A stretch of DNA of 64,000 nt from Ignavibacteriales bacterium (lineage in GTDB: Bacteria; Bacteroidota; Ignavibacteria; Ignavibacteriales; Ignavibacteriaceae). Made by a program: the position numbers and the translations under genes. Every line of letters begins with the position of its first letter. The first letter of the stretch is position 1. The stretch is from the NCBI GenBank assembly GCA_016700155.1, contig CP065001.1:3720001-3784000 (forward strand), written 5' to 3'. This document shows positions 46,022 through 55,009 of the stretch, piece by piece. The notes below the pieces were generated by a model. It saw only the letters and a list, made by a program, of their open reading frames with translations. It made no database searches and was not told the DNA's origin.

Positions 46022-46360
46022 CTATGGCTTGAGGAAATCACCATCAATTATAAGCAGCTTCACTCCATTCTTTGTTGAAGATCGATGCGAACTTATTTCA
46101 TCAGAGACTATATAGCTCATTCCTTTTGTCAGCAAATGCTTATCACCGTTTTCAAGTTCGCTGACAAATTCACCTTCAAGACAATAAACAATATGCCCCT
46201 TCTTACACCAGTGATCTGCAATATAACCTGAAGAATATTCGACCAATCTTATTCTTAAACCATCATAGTGAATTGTTTGCCAATAAGCGAAACCGCTCTT
46301 TCCCTCGTGTCGTGTTTTGGGGATCGCGTTCCAATCGATGTTATTATATGGTATATGCAA
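46022..46360 (-). CDS. DHCW-motif cupin-fold protein
   Basis: The 112-residue protein has the signature ADHWCKKGHIVYCLEGEF near the middle, with the DHxC segment and the start IPYNNIDWNAIPKTRHEG seen in the DHCW-motif cupin family. It is a single small cupin without a signal. The family's function is not known; metal binding by His/Cys is possible. It follows recN by 33 bases on the same strand. Confidence 0.8.
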   Translation of the reverse strand: MHIPYNNIDWNAIPKTRHEGKSGFAYWQTIHYDGLRIRLVEYSSGYIADHWCKKGHIVYCLEGEFVSELENGDKHLLTKGMSYIVSDEISSHRSSTKNGVKLLIIDGDFLKP

Positions 46361-46393
46361 GTAACTATTCTCCCCGGGATTTTTAGTGATATA

Positions 46394-48097
46394 TTAAAGT
46401 CCTATTAATTCTCTAGCACTTTTAAGACTTGCATCAGTTATATTTTCACCACTTAACAATTTTGCAATTTCTTTTACTCTTGATGTTTCATTTAATTTTG
46501 TGACAAGACTTACAACTCTTTCACCTATAATTTTTTTCTCAACTGCATAATGATGATCTGCAAGTCCGGCAATCTGCGGAAGATGTGTTATTGAAATTAT
46601 CTGATGGAACGAGGCTAAAGACTTCATTGTCTGTCCGACTTTCTGAGCTATCTTCCCGCTTATACCTGTATCAATCTCATCAAATATCAGTAATGGAAGT
46701 TTATCATTCTTTGCAAGTATAGTTTTCATTGCAAGCATTACTCTTGATACTTCACCACCGGATGCTACTTTGATCAAAGGTTTCGGGTCTTCGCCCGCGT
46801 TTGTGGAAATGTAGAACTCAACTGAGTCTATTCCATGATTATCATACTTGAATTTCTTATTCTTTGATATTATAAAATCATTGACATTCTGTTCGGCTGA
46901 TTGCTGTTCTATTTTTACTTTGAACACAGAATCTTTTATTCCTAATTCTTTTAATACTTCCTGAACTTCCTTCTCAATACTTTTGGAAATTTCAATTCGC
47001 TTCCTTGACAATTTTTCCGCCGCAGCACCGCAGGTTTCTCTTACAGCATTTATTTTATCTTCAAGCTGCTTGATTGATGCTGAATAATTTTCAGCAAGTT
47101 CAAATTCTTTCCCGATTTTATTTCTCAATTCGATGACTGCTTTTAAAGATCCGCCGTACTTTTTTCTCAGCATCGTGAGTGATGCAAGACGCTCTCTCAT
47201 TCCTTCAAGCTTCTCAGGATCGAGATCTATTTTAGAATTATACTTTCTTAAAAACTCAGCTATGTCGCCAAGCAATGTAGATACTGTATTGCTTTCATCC
47301 CGTATTTCTGAAAATGATTTGTCAATACTTGCAAGTTCATCAAGCTTATGCTTTACTGAGTTGAAAGAATCAAATAGTGAATTCTCTGATTCATACAATT
47401 CAGAATATACCACAGATGTTAGTTCAAGCAATTTTTCTGAGTTTTCAAGAATTTTAAGATCATTGCTTATTTGCTCATCTTCATCTTCTACCGGGGAAAT
47501 GGAATCAATCTCTTTTATCTGAAATGCATAAATATCTTTTTTCTCTTTTAAGGACTGCTCTTTTTGAATCAGCTGATCAAGATCGCTTTTCAATTTATTC
47601 AGGGAAGAGTAAAGCCATCGATAATTTCTTAATAGCTCATGTGTATCACCGAATTCATCGACAAATTCAATGTGAGTTTCATTTCTTAAAAGTGATTGAT
47701 GATCGTGCTGCCCATGAAGATCAACCATAAGATTGCCAAGTTCTTTAATGATGTTCAGATTAACTGGTGAATCATTTATAAAGCACCTGTTGGAACCTTT
47801 GAGTGAAATTTCCCTTCGAAGAATTAACTCATTCTGAAAATCCAGTTCATTAGCTTCAAAAAAGCTTTTCACTTTATGATTTGATTCAACATCAAAAAAT
47901 CCTTCGACAACCGCTTTGTCAGAACCCTTTCTTACAACCTCAGTATTTGCTCTTTCGCCCAGCAGCAAACCCATAGCATCAATCAATATAGATTTGCCGG
48001 CACCCGTTTCACCAGTAATAATATTAAGCCCTCCGCCGAACTCAATATTAATTTTTTCTATAAGTGCGTAATCTTTTATGAAAAGGGATTTGAGCAT
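46394..48097 (-). CDS. recN: DNA repair protein RecN
   Basis: The 567-residue SMC-like ATPase starts MLKSLFIKDYALIEKINIEF, with Walker A GETGAGKS at residues 29-36, long coiled-coil arms (about 160-370), the signature VASGGEVSRVMLAMK and Walker B LLIFDEIDTGISG. The Q-loop region is RCFINDSPVNLNII. RecN joins DNA ends at double-strand breaks in the RecA pathway. Cytoplasmic. It lies upstream of the cupin gene and downstream of the NUDIX gene, all on the minus strand. Confidence 0.95.
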   Translation of the reverse strand: MLKSLFIKDYALIEKINIEFGGGLNIITGETGAGKSILIDAMGLLLGERANTEVVRKGSDKAVVEGFFDVESNHKVKSFFEANELDFQNELILRREISLKGSNRCFINDSPVNLNIIKELGNLMVDLHGQHDHQSLLRNETHIEFVDEFGDTHELLRNYRWLYSSLNKLKSDLDQLIQKEQSLKEKKDIYAFQIKEIDSISPVEDEDEQISNDLKILENSEKLLELTSVVYSELYESENSLFDSFNSVKHKLDELASIDKSFSEIRDESNTVSTLLGDIAEFLRKYNSKIDLDPEKLEGMRERLASLTMLRKKYGGSLKAVIELRNKIGKEFELAENYSASIKQLEDKINAVRETCGAAAEKLSRKRIEISKSIEKEVQEVLKELGIKDSVFKVKIEQQSAEQNVNDFIISKNKKFKYDNHGIDSVEFYISTNAGEDPKPLIKVASGGEVSRVMLAMKTILAKNDKLPLLIFDEIDTGISGKIAQKVGQTMKSLASFHQIISITHLPQIAGLADHHYAVEKKIIGERVVSLVTKLNETSRVKEIAKLLSGENITDASLKSARELIGL

Positions 48098-48130
48098 TAA
48101 TTAAATCTTTGATGTGTTTTATTGTGATGT

Positions 48131-48673
48131 TTATTTGTTCCTGTTCTTCAAATATAACTGAGCAAGAAAAATTCCGGTTATGGATTTTGAATCATAAAGT
48201 TCACCTGTTCTGATCTTCATTTCTATTTCTTCAAAAGAATACTCGAACACTTCCATTCCCGCTTCTCCTTCTTCCCTGTTATGCTCGCCTGCAGTTAAAT
48301 CTTCTGCAAGAAAAATATGAAGAAGTTCGCTGCAGAATCCCGGGGTTGTCGCTATCACTCCAAGTTTATTAATTGATTTTGCAGTGTAGCCTGTTTCCTC
48401 TTCAAGTTCACGTATTGCACAATGTTCGGGGTTTTCATTTTTGTTAAGTTTTCCGGCGGGAAGTTCAATCATATATTTTTTAAAGGGATACCTGAACTGG
48501 TTGACCATTACAATTTTATTTTGCGGAGTTATCGCTACGACAACCGCGCCGCCGTAGTGTAATGCTACTTCACGTTTAGCATTATTGCCGGACTCATATT
48601 CAATTTCATCAACCTGAACATCAAACACTTTTCCTTTAAAAACAATTTCACTTTTTAATAAAGAATAATACAT
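48131..48673 (-). CDS. NUDIX hydrolase, ADP-ribose pyrophosphatase type
   Basis: The 180-residue protein has a full Nudix box (GKLNKNENPEHCAIRELEEE, then TGY), matching Gx5Ex7REUxEExGU. The N-terminal extension VFDVQVDEIEYESG and the AVVVAITPQNKIVMVNQFRY strand are as in ADP-ribose pyrophosphatases (NudF/YqkG type). It hydrolyses ADP-ribose to AMP and ribose-5-phosphate. It lies 33 bases upstream of recN and 26 bases after the YkvA-like gene. Confidence 0.9.
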   Translation of the reverse strand: MYYSLLKSEIVFKGKVFDVQVDEIEYESGNNAKREVALHYGGAVVVAITPQNKIVMVNQFRYPFKKYMIELPAGKLNKNENPEHCAIRELEEETGYTAKSINKLGVIATTPGFCSELLHIFLAEDLTAGEHNREEGEAGMEVFEYSFEEIEMKIRTGELYDSKSITGIFLAQLYLKNRNK

Positions 48674-48699
48674 CTTTTTGAAAGAACTATGTTATCAAA

Positions 48700-49083
48700 T
48701 TATGATCTGTAATCCGGTTCATAGTAAGGAACCAGTTCACTGCCAAGATATTTCAGCAAAGCAGTGATAACGCCAAGGTCATCAAGATACCCGATTAACG
48801 GAGCAATATCAGGAATTGTATCTATAGGAGAAATAAAGTAAATCAATCCGGCAACAACAATTGCTTTTCTTTGCCATCTGACAAACGGATCTTTCATATA
48901 ACTAAAGAGCGCAAGAACATCTTTAGCGAAAGATATTTTTTTACCCACTCTCTGTAATTTGGTCCAGAGATTATCTTCAACAAAAACCATTTGTTCTTCG
49001 GAAGTTTCTTTCTGCCCGAAATCTAGTTCATCAAGATTTTCAAGTCCGTCGAACTTAAGATCATCTTCAATTTCTTCTTTCAT
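48700..49083 (-). CDS. YkvA-family protein (DUF1232)
   Basis: The chosen start (49083) gives 127 residues; a longer frame to 49176 would overlap the end of the S9 peptidase gene. The start lies four bases after the peptidase stop. The DUF1232 core is PFVRWQRKAIVVAGLIYFIS PIDTIPDIAPLIGYLDDLGV-like (RKAIVVAGLIYFISPIDTIP, DIAPLIGYLDDLGV), with two hydrophobic helices. An acidic N-terminus precedes it. Function unknown; the family is thought to be membrane-associated. Confidence 0.82.
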   Translation of the reverse strand: MKEEIEDDLKFDGLENLDELDFGQKETSEEQMVFVEDNLWTKLQRVGKKISFAKDVLALFSYMKDPFVRWQRKAIVVAGLIYFISPIDTIPDIAPLIGYLDDLGVITALLKYLGSELVPYYEPDYRS

Positions 49084-49087
49084 TGTA

Positions 49088-51136
49088 TCACCCTTTTGTG
49101 TGTTTTTTGAACCAATCAAAAATAGTAGTCCACCACAATTTAGCATTCTGTGGTTTTGAAACGAAATGTGTTTCATCCGGGAAGTAAAGGAATTTACTTT
49201 CTATTCCTAATCTCTGTAAAGAAGTAAATAACTGGAATGCCTGTTCTTCCGGAACCCTGAAATCAAATGCTCCATGTACAACTAGCATTGGTGTTTTACA
49301 ATTGTGAATATATCTATGCGGAGAAAATTTTTCATACAGTGCTCTGTTCTGCCAGGGAGTTCCGCCGTTTTCCCATTCGGGGAACCATGACTCTTCGGTA
49401 GTTCCATACATACTTTCCAGGTTGAAGACTCCTGCGTGAGAAACTAATGCATTAAACCTGTCAGTGTGTCCTGCAATCCAGTTAATCATATAACCGCCAT
49501 ACGATGCGCCAGCGGCAAATGTATTTTCACTATTAATAAAACTGAAATTTTTAACAGCATAATCATAAGCAGACATCAGATCTTCATAAGGTTTGCCGCC
49601 CCAGTCTCCGGAAATTTCATCTGTAAACTGCTGACCATAACCTGTGGAGCCTCGCGGATTCGGCGCAACTACAACATAACCTTGTGCTGCAAACATCTGC
49701 ACGTTCCACCTGTAATGAAAATTATCTTCCCACGCACCCTGCGGACCACCGTGAACTAAGAATATCATCGGGTATTTTTTTGTTTCATCGAAGAACGGCG
49801 GTTTAATTAAAATCGATTCTACTTTATCACCATTTGCCCCGACACTCCAGAATGTTTCAACTGAATTCATTTCAAGTTGTGAAAGAAGTTCTTTATTAAT
49901 GGATGTAATTGGTCGTAATGTATTTTTTCCATCAGTGCTTAGTGCAAAGATTTCACTCGGCAAATCAGAACGCTGTTTTAAGAAGTAAAGTGTTTTACCA
50001 TCTTTCGAAAGCTGAACCGCCGTATTGTAATTTTGTTCGTGGAATAACGACACTTCTTCATTTGCAATGTCGAGTTTATAAATTGAATTATATATGCGAT
50101 TACCTGAAGTAAAATAAATTGTTTTTGAATCCGGCGACCAGATCATTTCATCGACTGACATATCTTCATCTTCAGTAAGATTTGTGGTCTCGCCTGATTT
50201 CCTGTTGAACAGAATGATATCTTTTTTATCAGCCTCAAATCCTGCTCTTTTCATTGATGTCCAGGCAATCCATTTCCCGTCAGGTGAATAAACCGGCTGG
50301 CAGTCAACACCTTTACTTTTTGAAATGAGTTTAGGAGTTTTTAATGAAGTTATACTTGCGAGGTAAATTTCATTATTAGTACTTGTAGCTTTGGAAAATT
50401 CCGCGTTGTGAGTATAAGCTATCTCACTGCCATCAGGAGAAAAGTTAAAATCATTTGATGAGCCCAGTGCCGGAGGCGGAACATCTTCATTACTTCCTTC
50501 GATTAGGTCAGTAAAGTTTCCGGTTGCAACATCAAGTAAAAATAAGTGACTTCGTTTATGTCCGCGCCAGTCATTCCAGTGCCTGTACATAAGCTCTGTA
50601 AATATCTCTGCTTTTACTTTACTTTCTCCAAACGCTTTATCTTTCTGTTCATTACACTCCTGTGTTGTGCATTCAGGATAAACAGAAGAAATGAAAAGCA
50701 TTTTCTTACCATCGGCTGACCATTCAAAATCAGAAGCGCCGGTATAAATCTTTGTCAATTGTTTTTCGTTTGAACCGTCAAGATTGCACGACCAGATTTG
50801 TCCGCCTCGAACAAAAGCAATTAATTTTTTATCTGGAGAAAATTTGGGTTCGCTTTCATTCCTATCTGAATTTTTTAATGGTCTTAAATTATTTCCGTCG
50901 GCATCAATTAAATAAATATCCGAGTTGCCTTTATTCAGATCATAATTAAATGAAGTAACGGTAAACGCTATAACCTTTCCATCAGGTGAAACATCATAAG
51001 ATCCCATGCGTTTCATTGACCATAGATCATCAACCGTCATTGCACGTTTTGTTTGGGCAGTGGTAAGAAAAGAAAAGATTAAAATCAGAAAGAAAATCTT
51101 AAATAAGTTGTGTTTTGAATTTAGAGCTTTGATCAT
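49088..51136 (-). CDS. S9-family serine peptidase (prolyl oligopeptidase/DPP IV-like, secreted)
   Basis: The 682-residue protein has a signal segment (LFKIFFLILIFSFLTTAQ) and an N-terminal WD40/PD40 propeller (SPDGKVIAF, SPDKKLIAF, SADGKKMLF, SPDSKTIYF). The C-terminal alpha/beta hydrolase domain has the triad S545 (GASYGGYMINW), D625 (VVHGAFDFRVP) and H657 (PDETHF). It is the acylaminoacyl-peptidase/DPP-like subgroup, cleaving short peptides in the periplasm or outside. It is the first gene of a minus-strand run with the YkvA, NUDIX, recN and cupin genes. Confidence 0.93.
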   Translation of the reverse strand: MIKALNSKHNLFKIFFLILIFSFLTTAQTKRAMTVDDLWSMKRMGSYDVSPDGKVIAFTVTSFNYDLNKGNSDIYLIDADGNNLRPLKNSDRNESEPKFSPDKKLIAFVRGGQIWSCNLDGSNEKQLTKIYTGASDFEWSADGKKMLFISSVYPECTTQECNEQKDKAFGESKVKAEIFTELMYRHWNDWRGHKRSHLFLLDVATGNFTDLIEGSNEDVPPPALGSSNDFNFSPDGSEIAYTHNAEFSKATSTNNEIYLASITSLKTPKLISKSKGVDCQPVYSPDGKWIAWTSMKRAGFEADKKDIILFNRKSGETTNLTEDEDMSVDEMIWSPDSKTIYFTSGNRIYNSIYKLDIANEEVSLFHEQNYNTAVQLSKDGKTLYFLKQRSDLPSEIFALSTDGKNTLRPITSINKELLSQLEMNSVETFWSVGANGDKVESILIKPPFFDETKKYPMIFLVHGGPQGAWEDNFHYRWNVQMFAAQGYVVVAPNPRGSTGYGQQFTDEISGDWGGKPYEDLMSAYDYAVKNFSFINSENTFAAGASYGGYMINWIAGHTDRFNALVSHAGVFNLESMYGTTEESWFPEWENGGTPWQNRALYEKFSPHRYIHNCKTPMLVVHGAFDFRVPEEQAFQLFTSLQRLGIESKFLYFPDETHFVSKPQNAKLWWTTIFDWFKKHTKG

Positions 51137-51270
51137 TTTTTTCTCCGATGTGTTCTTATTTCTTAATGAAAAATAAGTTAAGTAACAGCGAAAGGCAAAG
51201 AAGAAACAGAGAGAATTGAATGTGTTTATAAGTTTTTATGCTAATTTTACAATCAGCAGAAAAAATTTTT

Positions 51271-51984
51271 ATGAATGATACATCACAAATATTTTTACCC
51301 GGCGGATTCAGACAATTCCGGATACTCAAAAGTAAATACATTCTGGATGGTAAATCCGTTCTGGTAATAGGTTCAGGCAGCGAACACGTATGCGAAAAAA
51401 TTTTAGAATCGGGTGCAGCATCTGTTCAAATGATTGTTGATGATTATGATTCTTTATTGAACTCAAGACTGAATCTCAGCAAGACAAATAAAGTACAGAT
51501 TAAAATAATGGAGTTTGAAAATACGGATTTCGCACCAGGTGAATTTGATTTGATTTATTCACAGGCTTCAATCTCTACTATAAAAAGAAATAAAATACTG
51601 AAAGAGATTAAACGTATTTTAAAACCTGACGGAACGTTTTGTGTAAGTGAAATAACAACCTTGCAAACAAAGTATCCGCCTTTTGTAAAAGATATTTTTG
51701 ATTCATCGGGTATTATTCCCATTTTGCATAAGGAAATAGATAATTTTTATACGGAGAAAAATTTCAATATTAAATATGAAGAAGATATTTCTTCATCTTT
51801 AAATAGTTTTTATGAAAACACAATTGATTTATTGAAACAGAATATCGGTTCATTGAACGAAAGTGAAAAAAGTTATTACAAAAAACTTCTGAATAAGCTG
51901 AGTCACGAATCAAATGCTTATTTAAATCTTGGTGCTGATAAATACATCGGGTTGAAATTATTAATTCTTCAAAAAAATAATTAG
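51271..51984 (+). CDS. Class I SAM-dependent methyltransferase
   Basis: The protein (237 residues from this ATG; 248 if an ATG at 51238 is used) has a Rossmann-type SAM motif I, SVLVIGSGSEHVCEKILESG, an acidic motif VQMIVDDYDSLL and motif post-I FDLIYSQASISTIKRN, followed by LKEIKRILKPDGTFCVSEIT. This is a Methyltransf_11-like pattern. The substrate is unknown. It is divergent from the S9 peptidase gene and 141 bases upstream of the RlmD gene, with a palindromic element between them. Confidence 0.82.
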   Translation: MNDTSQIFLPGGFRQFRILKSKYILDGKSVLVIGSGSEHVCEKILESGAASVQMIVDDYDSLLNSRLNLSKTNKVQIKIMEFENTDFAPGEFDLIYSQASISTIKRNKILKEIKRILKPDGTFCVSEITTLQTKYPPFVKDIFDSSGIIPILHKEIDNFYTEKNFNIKYEEDISSSLNSFYENTIDLLKQNIGSLNESEKSYYKKLLNKLSHESNAYLNLGADKYIGLKLLILQKNN

Positions 51985-52016
51985 TTATAAATAGATACCG
52001 ACAGATCACTACAACT

Positions 52017-52058
52017 GTCAGACTGAGCATGCTCGTCCCCGTGGGACTGAAGTTTGAC
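52017..52058. repeat. Compact three-stem palindromic element
   Basis: An outer stem (GTCAGACT / AGTTTGAC, one G-T pair) encloses a 10-bp self-complementary GAGCATGCTC and a second hairpin GTCCC-CGT-GGGAC. The pieces fit a three-way-junction (cloverleaf-like) shape in 42 bases. It lies 32 bases after the methyltransferase stop. It resembles dispersed CTGTCAGACTGAG-type repeats of related genomes. Confidence 0.65.
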
Positions 52059-52125
52059 GATAGGAAAACATTTAAAATTTTATCACTCATCAATCAGCTT
52101 TGAGTAACATTGAGAATGGTTAGAA

Positions 52126-53580
52126 ATGAATATAAAAAAAGGCGATGAATTCGAATTAAACATCAGCAGTTATGCTTTTGAAGGAAGAGGAATTGCAAGG
52201 ATAAAAAGTTCTTTGTTCTTTCCAGATGAATTTCGTGAAGATGAAGAAGCAAACTATGTTGTGTTTGTTGACGGCTCTTATCCCGGCGATACAGTAAAAG
52301 CAAAACTTACTGCCATCAAAAAAAATTATGCTGAAGCAAAAGTCGTTGAAGTGATCAATCCATCGACTGACAGAATAAAACCTGACTGCAATTATTTTGA
52401 ATATTGCGGCGGCTGCAAACAGCAGGATATAAATTACGAAACACAACTCCGTTATAAACAAATGCAGGTCAAAGAAGTTTTTCAAAAAATAGGCGGAGTT
52501 GAAGATCCTGTAATCGAACCAATCAAACCTTCTGAAAATATTTTCTTCTACCGGAATAAGATGGAGTTTTCGTTCACTAAAAAAAGATGGCTTACTCCTT
52601 CCGAAATAGAAAGCAAACAAAAATACAATGACCCGTTTGCGCTTGGTCTGCATGTGCCGGGTCTATATGATAAAGTAATCAACGTAGAAAATTGTCTTCT
52701 TCAATCTGAACTAAGCAACAGGATATTAAACTTCACTAGAAAATTTTTTGTTGAATCAGGAAAAGATGCGTACGATACAAAAACTCACACAGGATTTTTA
52801 CGCAACCTTGTTATAAGACAATCACAACACCTGCCGGAAGTAATGGTCAACCTTGTTACATTTTATGAAGATGATGATCTTGTAAGAGATTATTCAAAAG
52901 AACTGGAAAGAAGATTTAAACAGGTTACAACCGTTGTAAACAATATCAATCTTAAAAAAGCTGCTGTTGCTGTTGGCGATTTTGAAAAGGTATTTATTGG
53001 TGATGGGATAATTCATGACAAGATCTGGAATTATAAATTCCGTATAAGTTCAAATTCATTTTTTCAGACGAACACAAAGCAAGCCGAGGTTCTTTATCAG
53101 ACAGCGGTTGACTTTGCACAATTTAGCGGACGTGAAGTTGTGTATGATCTCTATTCCGGTGCGGGAACAATTTCAATTTTTATTTCAAAACTTGTGAAAG
53201 AAGTAGTTGGATTTGAAACTGTTCGTTCCGCAGTTGAAGATGCGCAGCATAATCTTGAACTTAACAACGTAAATAATGTTGAATGTAAGACGGCGGATCT
53301 GAATAAATCTTTTCTGAAACTGATAAATGAATACCAGCTTAAACTTCCTGAAACAGTAATCATTGATCCGCCAAGAAGCGGAATGCACAAAACAACTATA
53401 AGTGATGTCGTAACACTTTCACCTTTTAAAATTGTATACATTAGCTGTAACCCGGCTACGCAGGCAAGGGATGTAAAAGATTTTATTGCCGCAGGATATA
53501 AGTTAGTTAAGATGTGTCCTGTTGATATGTTCCCGCACACATATCACATTGAAAATGTTGCGCTGCTGATTAAAGCTTAA
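52126..53580 (+). CDS. rlmD: 23S rRNA (uracil-C5)-methyltransferase, RlmD/TrmA family
   Basis: The 484-residue protein has an N-terminal TRAM-like RNA-binding region (residues 1-80), then iron-sulfur cysteines C88, C94 and C97 in CNYFEYCGGCKQQ, with a fourth Cys in VENCLLQSE. The methyltransferase domain has YDLYSGAGTISIFISKL (SAM), IDPPRSGMH and the catalytic cysteine in VYISCNPATQARD. It methylates uridines in 23S rRNA (position 1939 or 747 class; family level). It is convergent with the P-loop gene, with one base between the stop codons. Confidence 0.92.
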   Translation: MNIKKGDEFELNISSYAFEGRGIARIKSSLFFPDEFREDEEANYVVFVDGSYPGDTVKAKLTAIKKNYAEAKVVEVINPSTDRIKPDCNYFEYCGGCKQQDINYETQLRYKQMQVKEVFQKIGGVEDPVIEPIKPSENIFFYRNKMEFSFTKKRWLTPSEIESKQKYNDPFALGLHVPGLYDKVINVENCLLQSELSNRILNFTRKFFVESGKDAYDTKTHTGFLRNLVIRQSQHLPEVMVNLVTFYEDDDLVRDYSKELERRFKQVTTVVNNINLKKAAVAVGDFEKVFIGDGIIHDKIWNYKFRISSNSFFQTNTKQAEVLYQTAVDFAQFSGREVVYDLYSGAGTISIFISKLVKEVVGFETVRSAVEDAQHNLELNNVNNVECKTADLNKSFLKLINEYQLKLPETVIIDPPRSGMHKTTISDVVTLSPFKIVYISCNPATQARDVKDFIAAGYKLVKMCPVDMFPHTYHIENVALLIKA

Positions 53581-53581
53581 A

Positions 53582-54211
53582 TTATTTTGCGTACAAGCCG
53601 CCGGTTTGTTCAAGCCAGTCGGCGATTTTTTCAACTGCGTTGGAAATGTTGTTATCTGAAACATCAACTTCTAAAACCGGAAGAATACTTTCATCAACAA
53701 GCCGTTTCATTAATTTTTGTTCTTCTGCAAAGAAAGAAAGATTATCATATTGTTCCGGTTTACCCGATACTTTTAAACGCTCTTCTCTTGCCGATGCGAA
53801 TGATTCAGGAGTTCTGTTGCAGAATACAAGATGAAATCCCAACGCTAACAATCTCTCTTCAATCCACCTGAAGTCATATTCTTTTTTGTGATACTGAAGC
53901 TGATGAGCTTTGGTTGAAATGTGAAACCTGTCAACAATCCACGAATAATATTTTTGCAGTTCAAATAAACGAAGCCATGTGTGATATGTCTCCATTGCTA
54001 ATGCTTCTTCAGCAGGATTAAAATTAATCAATCCTCTTCCCCAGGGAAAATTCGTGAACGCGCACCACTCAGCAGAAATAATTGGGGAATGATATCTATA
54101 TTTTCTGGGACCAACAATCCGCGGGTGTTCATTCAGTTCAAAAGCAATTTCAGTTTTAAATGTCAGGCGTGTACCTTCAAGAATAATTTTGGGACAGAGT
54201 TTGGGAGGCAT
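53582..54211 (-). CDS. Thymidylate kinase-like P-loop protein, degenerate
   Basis: The 209-residue protein has a start that resembles a nucleoside monophosphate kinase P-loop, IILEGTRLTFKTEIAFEL, but the usual Gly before Lys-Thr is Phe, so ATP binding may be altered. The middle WIVDRFHISTKAHQ resembles the DR(Y/F)xxS region of thymidylate kinases. Its function is not known, and it may not be an active kinase. It is the gene before (upstream of none) a co-directional MNT/HEPN pair 30 bases away, so shared transcription is possible but a functional link is only inference. Confidence 0.5.
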   Translation of the reverse strand: MPPKLCPKIILEGTRLTFKTEIAFELNEHPRIVGPRKYRYHSPIISAEWCAFTNFPWGRGLINFNPAEEALAMETYHTWLRLFELQKYYSWIVDRFHISTKAHQLQYHKKEYDFRWIEERLLALGFHLVFCNRTPESFASAREERLKVSGKPEQYDNLSFFAEEQKLMKRLVDESILPVLEVDVSDNNISNAVEKIADWLEQTGGLYAK

Positions 54212-54240
54212 GATGTTTCGAAAATATTAGGTTAGTTATT

Positions 54241-54621
54241 TTAATTTTTCATTCTCAAATAATCACTAATAGTTTGAATGAAATATTTTGCTGAATCTAG
54301 TAGTTCCTCAGCTTCTTCTTTGCTGATAATAAATTCAAAATTGTAATCACTCAATTGTCTCCTGTCAAACGCTTTGTTAAAATCCTTGCCCATATCTTTT
54401 GAGAAGATTTCCGTTTTCACAAAATTTTCGCCGAATGCTAAAATAGTCATTTTATGTGAAGAATAGCTTAAGCCTTTGGAAAGTAATAATGCTTGTGCAC
54501 AAAAAAACATTGCATAATATGATCGCGATACGGATGATTCAAAATCACCATCTTTGATTAACATTTGTGAGGATATTAAAAATCGGTCTGCTCTCTTCAG
54601 AAGTGAATCAATCTCACGCAA
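54241..54621 (-). CDS. HEPN-domain protein of an MNT/HEPN pair (UPF0332)
   Basis: The 126-residue protein has the UPF0332/HEPN layout: LLKRADRFLISSQMLI, then RSYYAMFFCAQALLLSKGLS with SSHKMTILAFGENFVKT, and the acidic helical end EEAEELLDSAKYFIQT. HEPN domains can act as RNases or binding modules, and the DRRQLSDYNFEF segment replaces the usual RX4-6H, so RNase activity is uncertain. It overlaps the end of the upstream nucleotidyltransferase gene by 8 bases, as in type VII toxin-antitoxin pairs. Confidence 0.85.
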   Translation of the reverse strand: MREIDSLLKRADRFLISSQMLIKDGDFESSVSRSYYAMFFCAQALLLSKGLSYSSHKMTILAFGENFVKTEIFSKDMGKDFNKAFDRRQLSDYNFEFIISKEEAEELLDSAKYFIQTISDYLRMKN

Positions 54622-54937
54622 CTTTTTTTCCTTCCTTTCTTATATTACATAAAAGTGGACTTTGAATTTTTATGTAATCCTGATAAGAAACCGGAATTAT
54701 CGAAATCAATGTGTTGTATTTCAAATTGATGTCATAAATTACATCTACCATTCGGTCAATTTCACGCCCGGCAGATTGTAAAGATTTTAGAACAATTAAT
54801 AAATCTATGTCTGAATTTTCATTCTGGTCACCACGAGCATAAGAACCGTAAAGTACAACTTCAGCTAACTCAGTACCATAAAGTCTTTGTAATACAGGTT
54901 TCACCTCTGCTAAAATATTTTTTAGATCACTTTGCAT
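54614..54937 (-). CDS. MNT-type nucleotidyltransferase of an MNT/HEPN pair
   Basis: The 107-residue protein has the minimal nucleotidyltransferase motif GSYARGDQNENSDIDLLI (GS at 31-32; metal residues D43 and D45). In paired systems the MNT protein adds nucleotides to its HEPN partner and neutralises it. The overlap with the HEPN gene indicates coupled translation. Short loci of this type are often horizontally acquired. Confidence 0.88.
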   Translation of the reverse strand: MQSDLKNILAEVKPVLQRLYGTELAEVVLYGSYARGDQNENSDIDLLIVLKSLQSAGREIDRMVDVIYDINLKYNTLISIIPVSYQDYIKIQSPLLCNIRKEGKKVA

Positions 54938-55009
54938 AAAGAATTAAATATTAAGTTTTTATTACTCGCTTATATCAAATTTAACATAAAAAAATATACA
55001 ACGCATACT

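Noticed and set aside
52156..52653. 165-codon minus-strand frame opposite rlmD
   Set aside because: The plus-strand rlmD frame has clear catalytic and Fe-S motifs; the opposite frame has none.
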